A stretch of 64,000 bases of DNA from Acidobacteriaceae bacterium (GTDB lineage: Bacteria > Acidobacteriota > Terriglobia > Terriglobales > Acidobacteriaceae), in NCBI GenBank assembly GCA_025462735.1, contig JAOAPC010000008.1:1-64000 (forward strand), in the 5' to 3' direction. The notes under the pieces are model-generated. The model saw only the letters and a list, made by a program, of their open reading frames with translations. It was not told the origin of the DNA and did no database searches. Shown here one piece after another: positions 45,669 through 53,899 of the stretch (within the stretch, counting starts at the first letter, position 1; the number at the start of each line of letters is the position of its first letter). Made by a program: the position numbers and the translations under genes.

Positions 45669-46826
45669 TCAATTCTTCTTCGGCTTCTTGTAAAACGGCG
45701 TAGGCACAACTTTCGCCTTCACGCCCTGTCCTCGAATCTCGACCAACAATTCGCCCCCGAGCGCTGAAACCTCCGGAGGCACATACGCAAGCGCAATATT
45801 TTTTTTCAGGAACGGAGCGTAGGAACCGCTGGTCACGTATCCGATTTCTTGGCCCTGTGTATTCAAGATGCGGTAACCGTCCCGGGCGATTCCGCGGTCG
45901 ATCATCTCTAAGCCGATCAAGGTCCGTGTAAGCGGTTTTGCCCGAGCTTTTTCCAGGGCCTCGCGACCGATGAACTCGGGCTTCTCCATTTTGCAGAAAC
46001 GATCGAGTCCGGCCTCCCACACATTGATGGTATCGGAAATTTCGTGTCCGTACAGCGGCAGCTTCCCCTCGAGGCGGAGCGTGTTGCGTGCCCCCAATCC
46101 GCAGGGGACGGCGCCGAATTCTTTTCCGGCGGCGAGCACCTCATTCCATACGCGCGCGCTGGTTTGCTCGTCGGTAGGAATGTAAATTTCGAATCCGTCC
46201 TCACCGGTATATCCGGTGCGGGCAATCAGGATGTTTTCCAATCCGCAAACAGCGCCGCGAGTGACCCAATAAAATTTCACAGTGCGCAGGTCGGCGTTAG
46301 TTAGTTTGCTCAGCAGGTCCGCACCCTTCGGCCCCTGAATGGCAATTTGGGTGTAGTCGTCGGATAAATTTTCTACCTTGCAGCTGAACTGGCGGGTGTT
46401 GTCGCGGACCCAGTTAAAGTCTTTCTCGCGCGTCCCTGCATTGATGACCAGCAGATATTCTTCTTCGCCGAGCCGGTGCACGATGACGTCATCGACGAAG
46501 GTTCCTTGCGGATAAAGCAGAGCCGAATACTGCGCCTGTCCGATAGCAAGCCGTGAGGCGTCATTCATGGAAATATGCTGCACGGCGGCAAGCGCCTCAG
46601 GACCGGCGAGGCGAATGTCGCCCATGTGGCTTACGTCGAAAATCCCGACGCCCGTGCGAACTGCCAGGTGCTCGGCAATGATGCCGCCGGATGAGGGGTA
46701 TTCAACAGGCATGTCCCAGCCGTTGAAGTCCACCATCTTCGCGCCCAGTTTGCGGTGGACGGCGTTAAGTGCGGTTTTGCGAACGGCAGGTGTGGTTTCG
46801 ACGGTGGACAAAAAGACCCCAGTCAC
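45669..46826 (-). CDS. gcvT: Glycine cleavage system aminomethyltransferase (T protein)
   Basis: About 385 residues. Signatures are KMVDFNGWDMPVEYPSSGG, GIFDVSHMGDIRLAGPEA, IARTGYTGEDGFEIYIP and CGLGARNTLRLEGKLPLYGHE. It transfers the methylene group to tetrahydrofolate and releases ammonia. The start is unclear: GTG 46826 has no good ribosome site and TTG 46811 follows GGGGTC. It is the first gene of gcvT-gcvH-gcvPA-gcvPB, and members of one repeat family flank it on both sides. I see no glycine riboswitch upstream. Confidence 0.95.
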   Translation of the reverse strand: MTGVFLSTVETTPAVRKTALNAVHRKLGAKMVDFNGWDMPVEYPSSGGIIAEHLAVRTGVGIFDVSHMGDIRLAGPEALAAVQHISMNDASRLAIGQAQYSALLYPQGTFVDDVIVHRLGEEEYLLVINAGTREKDFNWVRDNTRQFSCKVENLSDDYTQIAIQGPKGADLLSKLTNADLRTVKFYWVTRGAVCGLENILIARTGYTGEDGFEIYIPTDEQTSARVWNEVLAAGKEFGAVPCGLGARNTLRLEGKLPLYGHEISDTINVWEAGLDRFCKMEKPEFIGREALEKARAKPLTRTLIGLEMIDRGIARDGYRILNTQGQEIGYVTSGSYAPFLKKNIALAYVPPEVSALGGELLVEIRGQGVKAKVVPTPFYKKPKKN

Positions 46827-46910
46827 CGGCGGTAGCTGGGCCGCTGGTGGAAACTTATGAGGCTAACACGTGGATCGGTCTAGCATCAACGTCGACCTCG
46901 CTCCATCACT

Positions 46911-46966
46911 AAAAGCCTTTAACCACAGAGAGCGCAGAGAAACACAGAGGAACAACACAGAGGAGA
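46911..46966. repeat. Half-element of the AACCACAGAG repeat family
   Basis: AAAAGCCTTTAACCACAGAG followed by GCGCAGAG, AACACAGAGG and AACACAGAGG units. It matches the right arm and flank of the hairpin at 45586-45660 (AAAGGCTTTAAAA..AACCACAGAG) but lacks an inverse partner. It lies between the divergent gcvT and Nudix genes. Confidence 0.7.
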
Positions 46967-46999
46967 TACGCCAAACAACTCACTTGTATCATTACGTCT

Positions 47000-47581
47000 A
47001 TGCCTTCCTCCCGCTCTTCTAAGAAAGCTCGCGTGCTGTCGTCGCGCGTATCGTATCGCGGCCCGGTGTTTTGGGTCACTACAGACGACGTCCTTGAACC
47101 GACCGGCGTGCGCGCCCGCCGCGATGTGGTGCGCCACTCAGGATCAGTAGTGATACTGGCCGTGGACGAGGGTTCCGGCAGCCCGCGTGTGCTGCTCGAA
47201 AAGCAATACCGGCATGCCGCCGGACGGTTCCTTCTGGAGCTGCCGGCTGGGCGGATCGATGAAGGCCAAAACGCATTGAAGGCGGCCAAGCGCGAGTTGC
47301 TGGAGGAAACCGGCTACTCAGCCCGGAGCTGGAAGCGCATTCTGCACTTCTGGGCCAGCCCTGGATTTGTGGCCGAAGCCATGTCGCTCTATTTGGCCCG
47401 GGGACTGCGGCCGGGAGCAGCTCAGCCCGAGGACGATGAAGTTATCGAATTAAAGCTCGTTCCCCTAGAAAAAGCCGTGTCCATGATCTTCAAAGGAACC
47501 ATCCAAGACGCGAAAACGATTGCCGGCGTGCTCTGGTTGGATTGTGAGACAAGGAAGTCCCGCAAGAAGGCTCTTCCGTAA
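47000..47581 (+). CDS. Nudix hydrolase (ADP-ribose pyrophosphatase-like)
   Basis: A 193-residue enzyme. The Nudix box is complete: G of PAGRIDEGQ followed by AKRELLEETGY. The N-terminus has SGSVVILAVDE and LLEKQYRHAAGRFLLELPAG, the arrangement of NudF/ADP-ribose pyrophosphatases, and FWASPGFVAEAM follows. It probably hydrolyses ADP-ribose or a related nucleotide sugar. It is divergent from gcvT. Confidence 0.9.
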   Translation: MPSSRSSKKARVLSSRVSYRGPVFWVTTDDVLEPTGVRARRDVVRHSGSVVILAVDEGSGSPRVLLEKQYRHAAGRFLLELPAGRIDEGQNALKAAKRELLEETGYSARSWKRILHFWASPGFVAEAMSLYLARGLRPGAAQPEDDEVIELKLVPLEKAVSMIFKGTIQDAKTIAGVLWLDCETRKSRKKALP

Positions 47582-47612
47582 GGAGATACGAGCTCTGCTT
47601 GCTTTACATTTC

Positions 47613-47641
47613 TTGACACTACTCTTCGCCGGACGCAAAAT
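47613..47641 (+). promoter_or_regulatory. Probable promoter of the cold-shock gene
   Basis: A perfect -35 TTGACA (47613-47618), 17-base spacer and CAAAAT (47636-47641). The transcript would start near 47648 and have a leader of about 46 bases that carries the hairpin 47654-47681 right before the ribosome site. Confidence 0.6.
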
Positions 47642-47653
47642 GGCAACCAAATA

Positions 47654-47681
47654 GGACAGTGGGGGCTCGGACCCGCTGTCC
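47654..47681 (+). promoter_or_regulatory. Hairpin in the cold-shock mRNA leader
   Basis: GGACAG (47654-47659) pairs with CTGTCC (47676-47681), then a T-G wobble and GGG with CCC, giving a 10-bp stem with an 8-base loop. It ends 3 bases before GGAGAG, the ribosome site. It could modulate translation. The arm sequence is related to repeats at 37164 and 48604. Confidence 0.5.
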
Positions 47682-47693
47682 AGAGGAGAGTAC

Positions 47694-47903
47694 GTGGATC
47701 GCTTGAAAGGTACGGTTAAGTGGTTCAATAACGCCAAAGGATACGGGTTCATCGGACGCGAAGGCGGGCCCGACGTTTTCGTCCACTACAGTGCTATCAC
47801 CAGTGATGGGTACAAGAGCCTGCAGGAGGGCGATGCTGTCGAGTTCGAAATTGTGCAAGGTCAAAAAGGACCGCAAGCCGCGAACGTGAGCAAGGGTTCC
47901 TAG
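47694..47903 (+). CDS. Cold-shock domain protein (CspA family)
   Basis: A 69-residue single cold-shock domain. RNP1 is KGYGFIGR and RNP2 VFVHYSAI; the start is [15 protein letters not shown]. It binds single-stranded nucleic acid and melts mRNA structure. It begins with GTG 47694 after GGAGAG. It is preceded by a strong promoter and a hairpin, both described separately. The C-terminus [11 protein letters not shown] is normal for the family. Confidence 0.96.
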   Translation: MDRLKGTVKWFNNAKGYGFIGREGGPDVFVHYSAITSDGYKSLQEGDAVEFEIVQGQKGPQAANVSKGS

Positions 47904-48082
47904 AAGTTTTCCGGCAAATTCTGGCAGTCGCCGGCGCATTGTAAAGATTGCCCCAGCTCTGCAGCAGACGCAGCGGCCATCGCCTAGCCCCTCGTCCGGC
48001 CACGCGGCGGTGTCAGATTCCAGCAGTTCTCTCTGGCGTTACTTCGTTGCAGTAAATCTATTCTGAGCGCGATAATTTCGAC

Positions 48083-48595
48083 ATGACCGGACGACCCGAA
48101 ACTTCCGAAGCCGCGCCTTATTACTTCACCTACATCAATCAGGTCGATGGTGATAATCCGAGCCGTGTCATCGAAGGGCAGCTCGACCAGGCTTTGTCAA
48201 TTTTTTCCACGATCCCGGAACAGAAATCGCTGTATCGTTACGCGCCGGACAAGTGGAGCATTCGGCAATTGCTGAACCACGTCACCGATACGGAGCGAGC
48301 TTTTGCTTTTCGGGCGCTCTGGTTTGCGCGCGGGTTCACGGAACCGTTGCCTAGCTATGACCAGAACGTCGCGGCTGCTGGGGCGGCAGCCGATGGAGTC
48401 CTTTGGGCGGCGCACGTCGAGGAATTTCAACAAGTACGTCTTGCGACGGTTGCGCTTTTCAGGAATATGCCGCCTGAGGGCTGGTTGCGAAGCGGAATTG
48501 CCAGCGACAATCGCTTCACGGTGCGCGCGATGGCTTTCATTATTGCGGGACATTTTACGCACCATTTGAAGTTGCTGCGCGAGAGATATTTGTGA
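48083..48595 (+). CDS. DinB-family protein
   Basis: A 170-residue four-helix protein. Metal-ligand histidines are visible in LLNHVTDTERAF and AGHFTHHLKLL, with YAPDKWSIRQLLNHV as in DinB/YfiT-like proteins. The family includes metal-dependent thiol transferases and damage-inducible proteins. The substrate is not known. It stands alone between the cold-shock gene and a convergent aldo/keto reductase. Confidence 0.88.
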   Translation: MTGRPETSEAAPYYFTYINQVDGDNPSRVIEGQLDQALSIFSTIPEQKSLYRYAPDKWSIRQLLNHVTDTERAFAFRALWFARGFTEPLPSYDQNVAAAGAAADGVLWAAHVEEFQQVRLATVALFRNMPPEGWLRSGIASDNRFTVRAMAFIIAGHFTHHLKLLRERYL

Positions 48596-48603
48596 ACTGG
48601 CTT

Positions 48604-48624
48604 GGACAGCGGAGCCGGCTGTCC
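48604..48624. repeat. GGACAGC/GCTGTCC hairpin between convergent genes
   Basis: A perfect 7-bp stem with a 7-base loop, 9 bp after the DinB stop and 53 bp from the convergent aldo/keto reductase stop. A similar GGCAGCGGCGATCCCCAC fragment lies at about 48649. It is a likely bidirectional terminator and a member of the GGACAGC family. Confidence 0.6.
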
Positions 48625-48676
48625 CCACACGTTTTCCTTGAAGAACGGGGCAGCGGCGATCCCCACATTTCAGGGT

Positions 48677-49666
48677 TCAGGCGATCTTGCGCTCCTCTTC
48701 CGTGTACCCGCTGGCCTGGTCTAATTTCTCAACTGTTACGGTATCGAGACCCAGGCGTGTTGCCCCCAACAATTCGTCCAACTGCTTAATGCTGGTTGCA
48801 CTGGCGATGGGAGCGGTTATGACAGGCTTGGCAAGCAGCCAGGCCAGAGAAACCTGAGCAGGAGTGGCATTGTACTGTTTGGCGACTTCGTCGAGTGCCG
48901 CTAAAATCCGTAGTCCGCGCGAGTTCATATATTTTTTCACCCCGGAGCCACGGCTGCGGTTGGCGAGATCTTTCTCCGAACGATATTTTCCGGTCAGAAA
49001 CCCGGAAGCCAGCGAATAATACGGGATCACGCCGAGATTGCTCTGGCGGCAAACCGACTCCAGTTCACTCTCGAATTGAGCGCGATCAAAGAGGTTGTAA
49101 AGCGGCTGCAAGCTCTCATAACGCGGAAGGCGTTTTTGCCCGCTGATATCGAGGGCGGCACGAAGAGTCTCCGCCTTGAAGTTTGAAGCTCCGATTGCAC
49201 GCACTTTACCCGCCTTCATCAGTTCCGCATACGCTGCGAGGGTCTCCTCAAGCGGAGTTTCCGGATCTTCAGTATGCGATTGGTAAAGATCAATGTAGTC
49301 GGTTTGCAAGCGCGCCAAGGATTCATCGGCTGAGCGCAAAATGTGGTTTCGGGAAAGTCCTCTTCGGCCATCGCCCATATCGATGCCAGATTTGGTTGCT
49401 ATAAGCACACGGTCGCGTTTGCCACTCTGCTTCAGCCATTTGCCGATAATCGTCTCCGATTCACCGCCGCGATTTCCTGGTATCCAATTCGAATAGACGT
49501 CGGCAGTGTCGATCATGTTGAAACCGGAGTCAAGGAAATGGTCGAGCAACGCTGAAGCACTGGCTTCATTCACTGTCCAGCCAAAAACGTTGCCGCCAAA
49601 TACCAGTGGGGCAACTTCCAACCCTGAGTTGCCCAGCTTGCGCTTCTCAACTTGCTTTTGTGCCAT
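48677..49666 (-). CDS. Aldo/keto reductase
   Basis: A 329-residue enzyme. The catalytic residues are in DTADVYSNW (Asp, Tyr), LIATKSG (Lys) and YQSHTED (His). KRKLGNSGLEVAPLVFGGNVFGW at the N-terminus and YYSLASGFLTGKYRS are typical of the AKR11/12-like group. It should reduce aldehydes or ketones with NADPH. The second of two tandem ATGs, at 49666, is best spaced from GAGGAAGG. It shares family but not close sequence with the reductase at 271-1335. Confidence 0.92.
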   Translation of the reverse strand: MAQKQVEKRKLGNSGLEVAPLVFGGNVFGWTVNEASASALLDHFLDSGFNMIDTADVYSNWIPGNRGGESETIIGKWLKQSGKRDRVLIATKSGIDMGDGRRGLSRNHILRSADESLARLQTDYIDLYQSHTEDPETPLEETLAAYAELMKAGKVRAIGASNFKAETLRAALDISGQKRLPRYESLQPLYNLFDRAQFESELESVCRQSNLGVIPYYSLASGFLTGKYRSEKDLANRSRGSGVKKYMNSRGLRILAALDEVAKQYNATPAQVSLAWLLAKPVITAPIASATSIKQLDELLGATRLGLDTVTVEKLDQASGYTEEERKIA

Positions 49667-49975
49667 CATGCCTTCCTCGCGGTCGCGGGAATATATATCC
49701 CTTGCTTAGGTGCACAGACCTCGATCCTGGATACTAAAAAATTGCGGAGATGCGACTTCTGAACAATTGCGCATAGATTGGCCTTGTATAACAAAATTGA
49801 TACCAGTGCGGATAATAAGGGAATGGCTCACCACTTCACGTGGTAGCTTGGCTTGCATGAGCGGCCCCAGGCCACCCCCAGCGTTAAACTTAACAAGCTT
49901 CAGTTCCCTGCGAAGCTGCCTACCATTCCCGGGCCTTACTGTGCTGATAATGAAGTCGACAGAGATTGAAGATTG
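49667..49975. other. Intergenic region, no gene recognised
   Basis: About 310 bp between divergent genes. Short open frames on both strands (49710-49976 plus, 49706-50041 minus) overlap each other, lack ribosome sites and show no family features. No repeat or RNA was recognised. Confidence 0.35.
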
Positions 49976-51607
49976 ATGAGCACTCCAGTCGCAAATCGCC
50001 CGCTCCCAGCCGATCGGCACGGAGATGCAAGCAAAAGGCACGCTGGCCGGGTTTCAGCTTACCTATGCTACGCGCTGCTTACGCTGGTGATTGTGCTCTT
50101 TGCCGCCATACGTTACCGCCTCCGGGAGATGCCGCTGGAACGCGACGAAGGCGAGTATGCATATGCTGGGCAATTGATCTTGCACGGTGTTCCACCCTAC
50201 CAGTTGGCCTACAACATGAAATTGCCGGGTACGTATCTTGCGTATGCGGTGATTGTGGGGGTATTCGGCCAAAAACCCTCGGGAGTTCACGTTGGCTTGC
50301 TGGTGATGAACGCGATCACAACCTTGCTGATGTTTCTTCTTGCAAGGAGATTTTTTGGGCGTTTACCTTCGGTCGTTGCGTCCGTAACTTATGCGTTGCT
50401 TTCCACGAGCCCGGCGGTCCTCGGCCTGGAAGGCCATGCCACTCACTTCGTCATATTCTTCGCAATTTCTGGTTTGTTGCTGCTGCTGAATGGCATGGGG
50501 AAAGAAAAGCCATGGCTATTATTCGGCGCGGGTTGTTTGCTTGGAGTGGCATTCATTATGAAGCAGCCTGGAATTTTCTTTCCGATCTTCGGCGCTGTGT
50601 ACCTTTTTGCACATGAACGGAAACGTCCGGCGGGCCTACGAACTTTGTTGTCGCGTACCGGAGTTTACTCGCTCGGGGCGGTTCTTCCTTTTGCAATCAC
50701 CTGTTTAGTTCTTTACTGTGCTGGTGTATTTAACAGGTTCTGGTTCTGGACTTTTTCTTATGCCCGCACATACGCGGCGAGCGTCGATTTCCCTCAAGGC
50801 TTGGGATATTTGATCTCGACTGCGGCCCTAGTAGTCGGTGCCGCCCCTCTCGTCTGGACTATTGCGCTGTTGGGGATCATTGCCTGCTTGTGGAACTCGA
50901 CCACGGAACAAAGCGGTAGATGGTGCCTGGCATTCTTATTATTTTCTTTCCTGGCAGTCTGTCCGGGACTATACTTCCGGCCTCACTATTTCATCCTTCT
51001 GCTTCCTGCTGTGTCACTGCTAGTAGCGGCCGCCGTCAGCTCTGCTACTTGGGTACTGGGCAAGCTAAGTTCCGGGAAGCTGTTTGCAGTTCTTCCCGGC
51101 GCGCTGTTTGTGTTCGCGTTCGCGGCATCGCTCTTGCCCCAGAAAGAATTGCTGTTCGTCATGGATCCGGTCAGCGCCTGCAGATACATTTATCCAAGAG
51201 ATCCGTTCGTCGAACTGCTAGACGTGGCAAAGTACATCCAGATTTACACAGCCAAAGGCGAACGCTTCGCGGTGCTCGGATCAGAGCCGCAAACCTATTT
51301 TTATGCGAAACGCAGGTCGGTGACCGGGTACGTGTACACGTATCCTCTAACCGAAGACCAACCTTACGCGGCGGCCATGCAACGGGAATTGATCTCTGAC
51401 ATCGAGACGACGCGGCCTAAGTTCATTGTTTGGGTGGACGATTGGGACGTGTCGCCAGGCCCCACACCTCTCATTCTTACGTGGGCTGGAAAATACCTGG
51501 TCGCAAATTACGAAGTCGTTAAAGTGATGCGCCTGCCTAACTCAGCAGCGTCTGACTCACCGATCGTTCACGTGTTCCGGCGCAAGAGAGTGCCGCTGCA
51601 TTTCTGA
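49976..51607 (+). CDS. GT-C fold glycosyltransferase, GT39/ArnT-like
   Basis: A 543-residue membrane protein with about 11 hydrophobic segments. The first loop has LERDEGEYAYAGQLILHG, the acidic catalytic motif of polyprenyl-phosphate-dependent GT-C enzymes. The C-terminal 150 residues form a soluble domain with GSEPQTYFYAKRRSVTGYVY. It probably transfers a sugar from a lipid carrier to protein or lipid at the outer face of the inner membrane. ATG 49976 is used; an adjacent TTG is possible. Confidence 0.85.
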   Translation: MSTPVANRPLPADRHGDASKRHAGRVSAYLCYALLTLVIVLFAAIRYRLREMPLERDEGEYAYAGQLILHGVPPYQLAYNMKLPGTYLAYAVIVGVFGQKPSGVHVGLLVMNAITTLLMFLLARRFFGRLPSVVASVTYALLSTSPAVLGLEGHATHFVIFFAISGLLLLLNGMGKEKPWLLFGAGCLLGVAFIMKQPGIFFPIFGAVYLFAHERKRPAGLRTLLSRTGVYSLGAVLPFAITCLVLYCAGVFNRFWFWTFSYARTYAASVDFPQGLGYLISTAALVVGAAPLVWTIALLGIIACLWNSTTEQSGRWCLAFLLFSFLAVCPGLYFRPHYFILLLPAVSLLVAAAVSSATWVLGKLSSGKLFAVLPGALFVFAFAASLLPQKELLFVMDPVSACRYIYPRDPFVELLDVAKYIQIYTAKGERFAVLGSEPQTYFYAKRRSVTGYVYTYPLTEDQPYAAAMQRELISDIETTRPKFIVWVDDWDVSPGPTPLILTWAGKYLVANYEVVKVMRLPNSAASDSPIVHVFRRKRVPLHF

Positions 51608-51652
51608 GTACAAATTAACAATTCCTTTCCAGCTTATCTGGTTTTGACTAGC

Positions 51653-51658
51653 TATAAT
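51653..51658 (+). promoter_or_regulatory. Possible -10 box
   Basis: A perfect TATAAT lies 73 bases before the next ATG. No good -35 box is present at 16-18 bases, so the site is only suggestive. Confidence 0.3.
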
Positions 51659-51730
51659 GAGTTGGTTCTTAGGCCTGTGTTCGGCTAACCTGCTCTCCAG
51701 GTTCAGTATCCAAAAACCAGAGCGCGCTCC

Positions 51731-52258
51731 ATGAAATCTCTTCGCATTTCGGCCTTTTGCGCGCTGGGAATCGTATTGCTCCTGTCCAGCGGAATCCCTG
51801 CCGCAGACGGGCAACTGCACTTGGCTCGTCCGCGAAAACAGGAGATCGAAGTTCGCTTGATTGCGCTCGCGGTCGAATATCCGCGATCTTCTTTTTTCGC
51901 CAACGATGAGGTATTCGTGGCCGAGCAGGAGTTAAGCAAAGAAGAGTCGCGGTTTATCAAACTGGTATATGACTTTCTTCCCTACCAGTCTCCGTTGTCT
52001 GATTCGGGCCTTGACTACTCATTGGTGCACAAGGTCATTGCGCTGCGCGACACCACCTGCGATGAGAGCTTGTGGGAAATGCGGTCGTTAATGAAACAGC
52101 AGCGGCGATCTGAGCAGCCGAACTCGAGTTGGAAGTATGCGGCGGAAAGTCCTATCGCAGACTTGGACCGGAGGCAGGCCCGATTGCGCTGTTACCGCAC
52201 TACATCCGATGATTACGAGCGCACCGTGCATCAACCCACCAACGAAATTCCTTACTAG
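51731..52258 (+). CDS. Hypothetical exported protein
   Basis: A 175-residue protein of no recognised family. It has a clear signal peptide (LRISAFCALGIVLLLSSGIPAADG). The mature part is charged, with EESRFIKLVYDFLPYQSP and two cysteines (TTCDESLWEM and RLRCYRTT) that could form a disulfide in the periplasm. It lies alone between a glycosyltransferase and purQ. Confidence 0.65.
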   Translation: MKSLRISAFCALGIVLLLSSGIPAADGQLHLARPRKQEIEVRLIALAVEYPRSSFFANDEVFVAEQELSKEESRFIKLVYDFLPYQSPLSDSGLDYSLVHKVIALRDTTCDESLWEMRSLMKQQRRSEQPNSSWKYAAESPIADLDRRQARLRCYRTTSDDYERTVHQPTNEIPY

Positions 52259-52326
52259 TGCACGAGTTTAGTCACTTCGTTTGTTCGTGTTAGACTGGAA
52301 TCAAATCTCCTTCTAAAGGGAAAATT

Positions 52327-53040
52327 ATGAAGTTTGGCGTCCTCATTTTTCCTGGCTCGAATTGCGACCACGACGCTTACTGGGCGATTGAGCAAGTGCT
52401 TAAACAGCCAGTGACGTTTCTATGGCACGAGTCGCATGAACTCGAAAACTGCGACGCGATCATCGTGCCCGGCGGGTTCGCGTACGGCGACTACCTGCGC
52501 ACGGGCGCGATTGCGAAGTTCTCTCCGGTGATGCAATCTGTGCGCAAGTTTGCGGACAAAGGCGGGCTGGTGCTCGGGATCTGCAACGGGTTTCAAATCC
52601 TTTGCGAATCGGGATTGTTGCCCGGCGCGCTGATGAGGAACGCGGGGCTGAAATACGTATGCAAGCCCGTGCACGTGCAGGTGGAAAATGCGGACACTCC
52701 ATTCACCAACGCCAATCGCACGGGCGACGTTCTCCGCATCCCGATTGGTCACATGGAAGGCAATTACTTCTGCGACGAGACTACGCTCCAAGAACTTCGA
52801 CGAGATGGTCGAGTAGTGTTTCGTTATTCCAGCCCGTCAGGCGAGATTACGCAGGAAGCGAATCCCAATGGATCGCTGGACAACATAGCTGGAATTTGCA
52901 GTCCGGGGCGCAATGTGTTGGGGATGATGCCGCATCCGGAGCGGGCGAGTGAACCATCGCTGGGATGCACCGATGGCGTGAAGATTTTTGAGTCCATGGT
53001 TCGGGCTGGAGTCAGTGCTGGCGCGTTGGCGGCGAAATAG
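52327..53040 (+). CDS. purQ: Phosphoribosylformylglycinamidine synthase subunit PurQ
   Basis: A 237-residue class I glutamine amidotransferase. The nucleophile Cys is in [16 protein letters not shown] and the His-Glu pair in [10 protein letters not shown]; the start [20 protein letters not shown] is the PurQ consensus. It supplies ammonia to PurL in purine synthesis. A GGG-rich ribosome site precedes the ATG. purL and purS are not in the window. Confidence 0.96.
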   Translation: MKFGVLIFPGSNCDHDAYWAIEQVLKQPVTFLWHESHELENCDAIIVPGGFAYGDYLRTGAIAKFSPVMQSVRKFADKGGLVLGICNGFQILCESGLLPGALMRNAGLKYVCKPVHVQVENADTPFTNANRTGDVLRIPIGHMEGNYFCDETTLQELRRDGRVVFRYSSPSGEITQEANPNGSLDNIAGICSPGRNVLGMMPHPERASEPSLGCTDGVKIFESMVRAGVSAGALAAK

Positions 53041-53240
53041 ACGACTTCACTTCTCTTTCAAAGAGGCAAATGCTGGTTAGGCTTGGGGCGGCGCCCGGCT
53101 ATAAGATTTGAACCGGCATCTCTGGATTCGAAGGCTGCATCTATCCTGAAAGTCGCTGCGTCGAGCAGCGTAACGGTACCTCCAGTCGAACTGCTATATT
53201 ACTTGTTCCAAAAAACTTGAGGAGACTTGAACCGAAGCTG

Positions 53241-53849
53241 ATGGCGACCCGCCGGATGTTCTCTATCCAGAAGATTGCAGTCTCCAGTAAACTTTCAATC
53301 TGGAAATTTTTTTTAATCTGCTCTCTGGCGTTTCTTGCGTTTTGTTCGGTCGCGAGCGCACAGACTAAGTCGCTGTTGCCCGGCGTTGAAGTCTTCGGAG
53401 GTTATTCCCATCTGAGCTTTTCAAGCAAGGGACTCGGATTCGCCAACTGGACCGAGATGAACGGATGGAACGTCGCTATAACTCTGCCGCATATTTATAA
53501 GGACTTTGGGATTACGGCCGATGCAAGCGGGGGCTACGCACCCGCAGTCGAACAGTTCGTTTACATGATCGGCCCGCAGTACAAATGGGAGTTCAGCCGA
53601 TTCCGGTTTGTTGCACACGGCCTTTATGGAAGGGCTCAGACGCGGCTGCTCCAGCCAGGAAGTACCTTCACTGGGCCTTCCGACCGGCAACGGGCCTTGG
53701 CATTCGGGGGAGAGCTGGACATACCCATCAGTGACAGAATTTCTATCCGCGCAGTGCAGGCGGATTATCTGGTTACCAAAGCTTTTGGCGGCGACCGGAA
53801 CAACGTTCGCATTTCAACCGGGCTAATCTTCAGATTCGGGAAGCATTAG
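53241..53849 (+). CDS. Outer-membrane beta-barrel protein
   Basis: A 202-residue protein with a signal peptide ending VASAQ. The rest shows amphipathic strands and ends with the aromatic pattern RISTGLIFRFGKH, like small OmpA/OmpW-type barrels. GVEVFGGYSHLSFSS at the mature N-terminus is common in acidobacterial surface barrels. The start is uncertain; ATG 53241 is used, 16 bases after GAGGAGA. It lies 50 bp before a lipoprotein gene on the same strand. Confidence 0.75.
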   Translation: MATRRMFSIQKIAVSSKLSIWKFFLICSLAFLAFCSVASAQTKSLLPGVEVFGGYSHLSFSSKGLGFANWTEMNGWNVAITLPHIYKDFGITADASGGYAPAVEQFVYMIGPQYKWEFSRFRFVAHGLYGRAQTRLLQPGSTFTGPSDRQRALAFGGELDIPISDRISIRAVQADYLVTKAFGGDRNNVRISTGLIFRFGKH

Positions 53850-53899
53850 GCTTGAGAAGCACTAGGTGCGGGAAAACATTGAAGCCATACTTCAATTAC

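Noticed and set aside
46827-46999. Possible glycine riboswitch upstream of gcvT
   Set aside because: The conserved glycine-aptamer cores were not found; the region holds only a repeat half-element.
49706-50041. Minus-strand frame of 111 codons in the gap before the GT-C gene
   Set aside because: It overlaps the start of the glycosyltransferase and a rival frame on the other strand; no motif or ribosome site.
53090-53160. tRNA-like stretch (GGTTCAAATC on the minus strand)
   Set aside because: A T-arm-like sequence is present, but no D-arm, anticodon stem or acceptor pairing could be formed.
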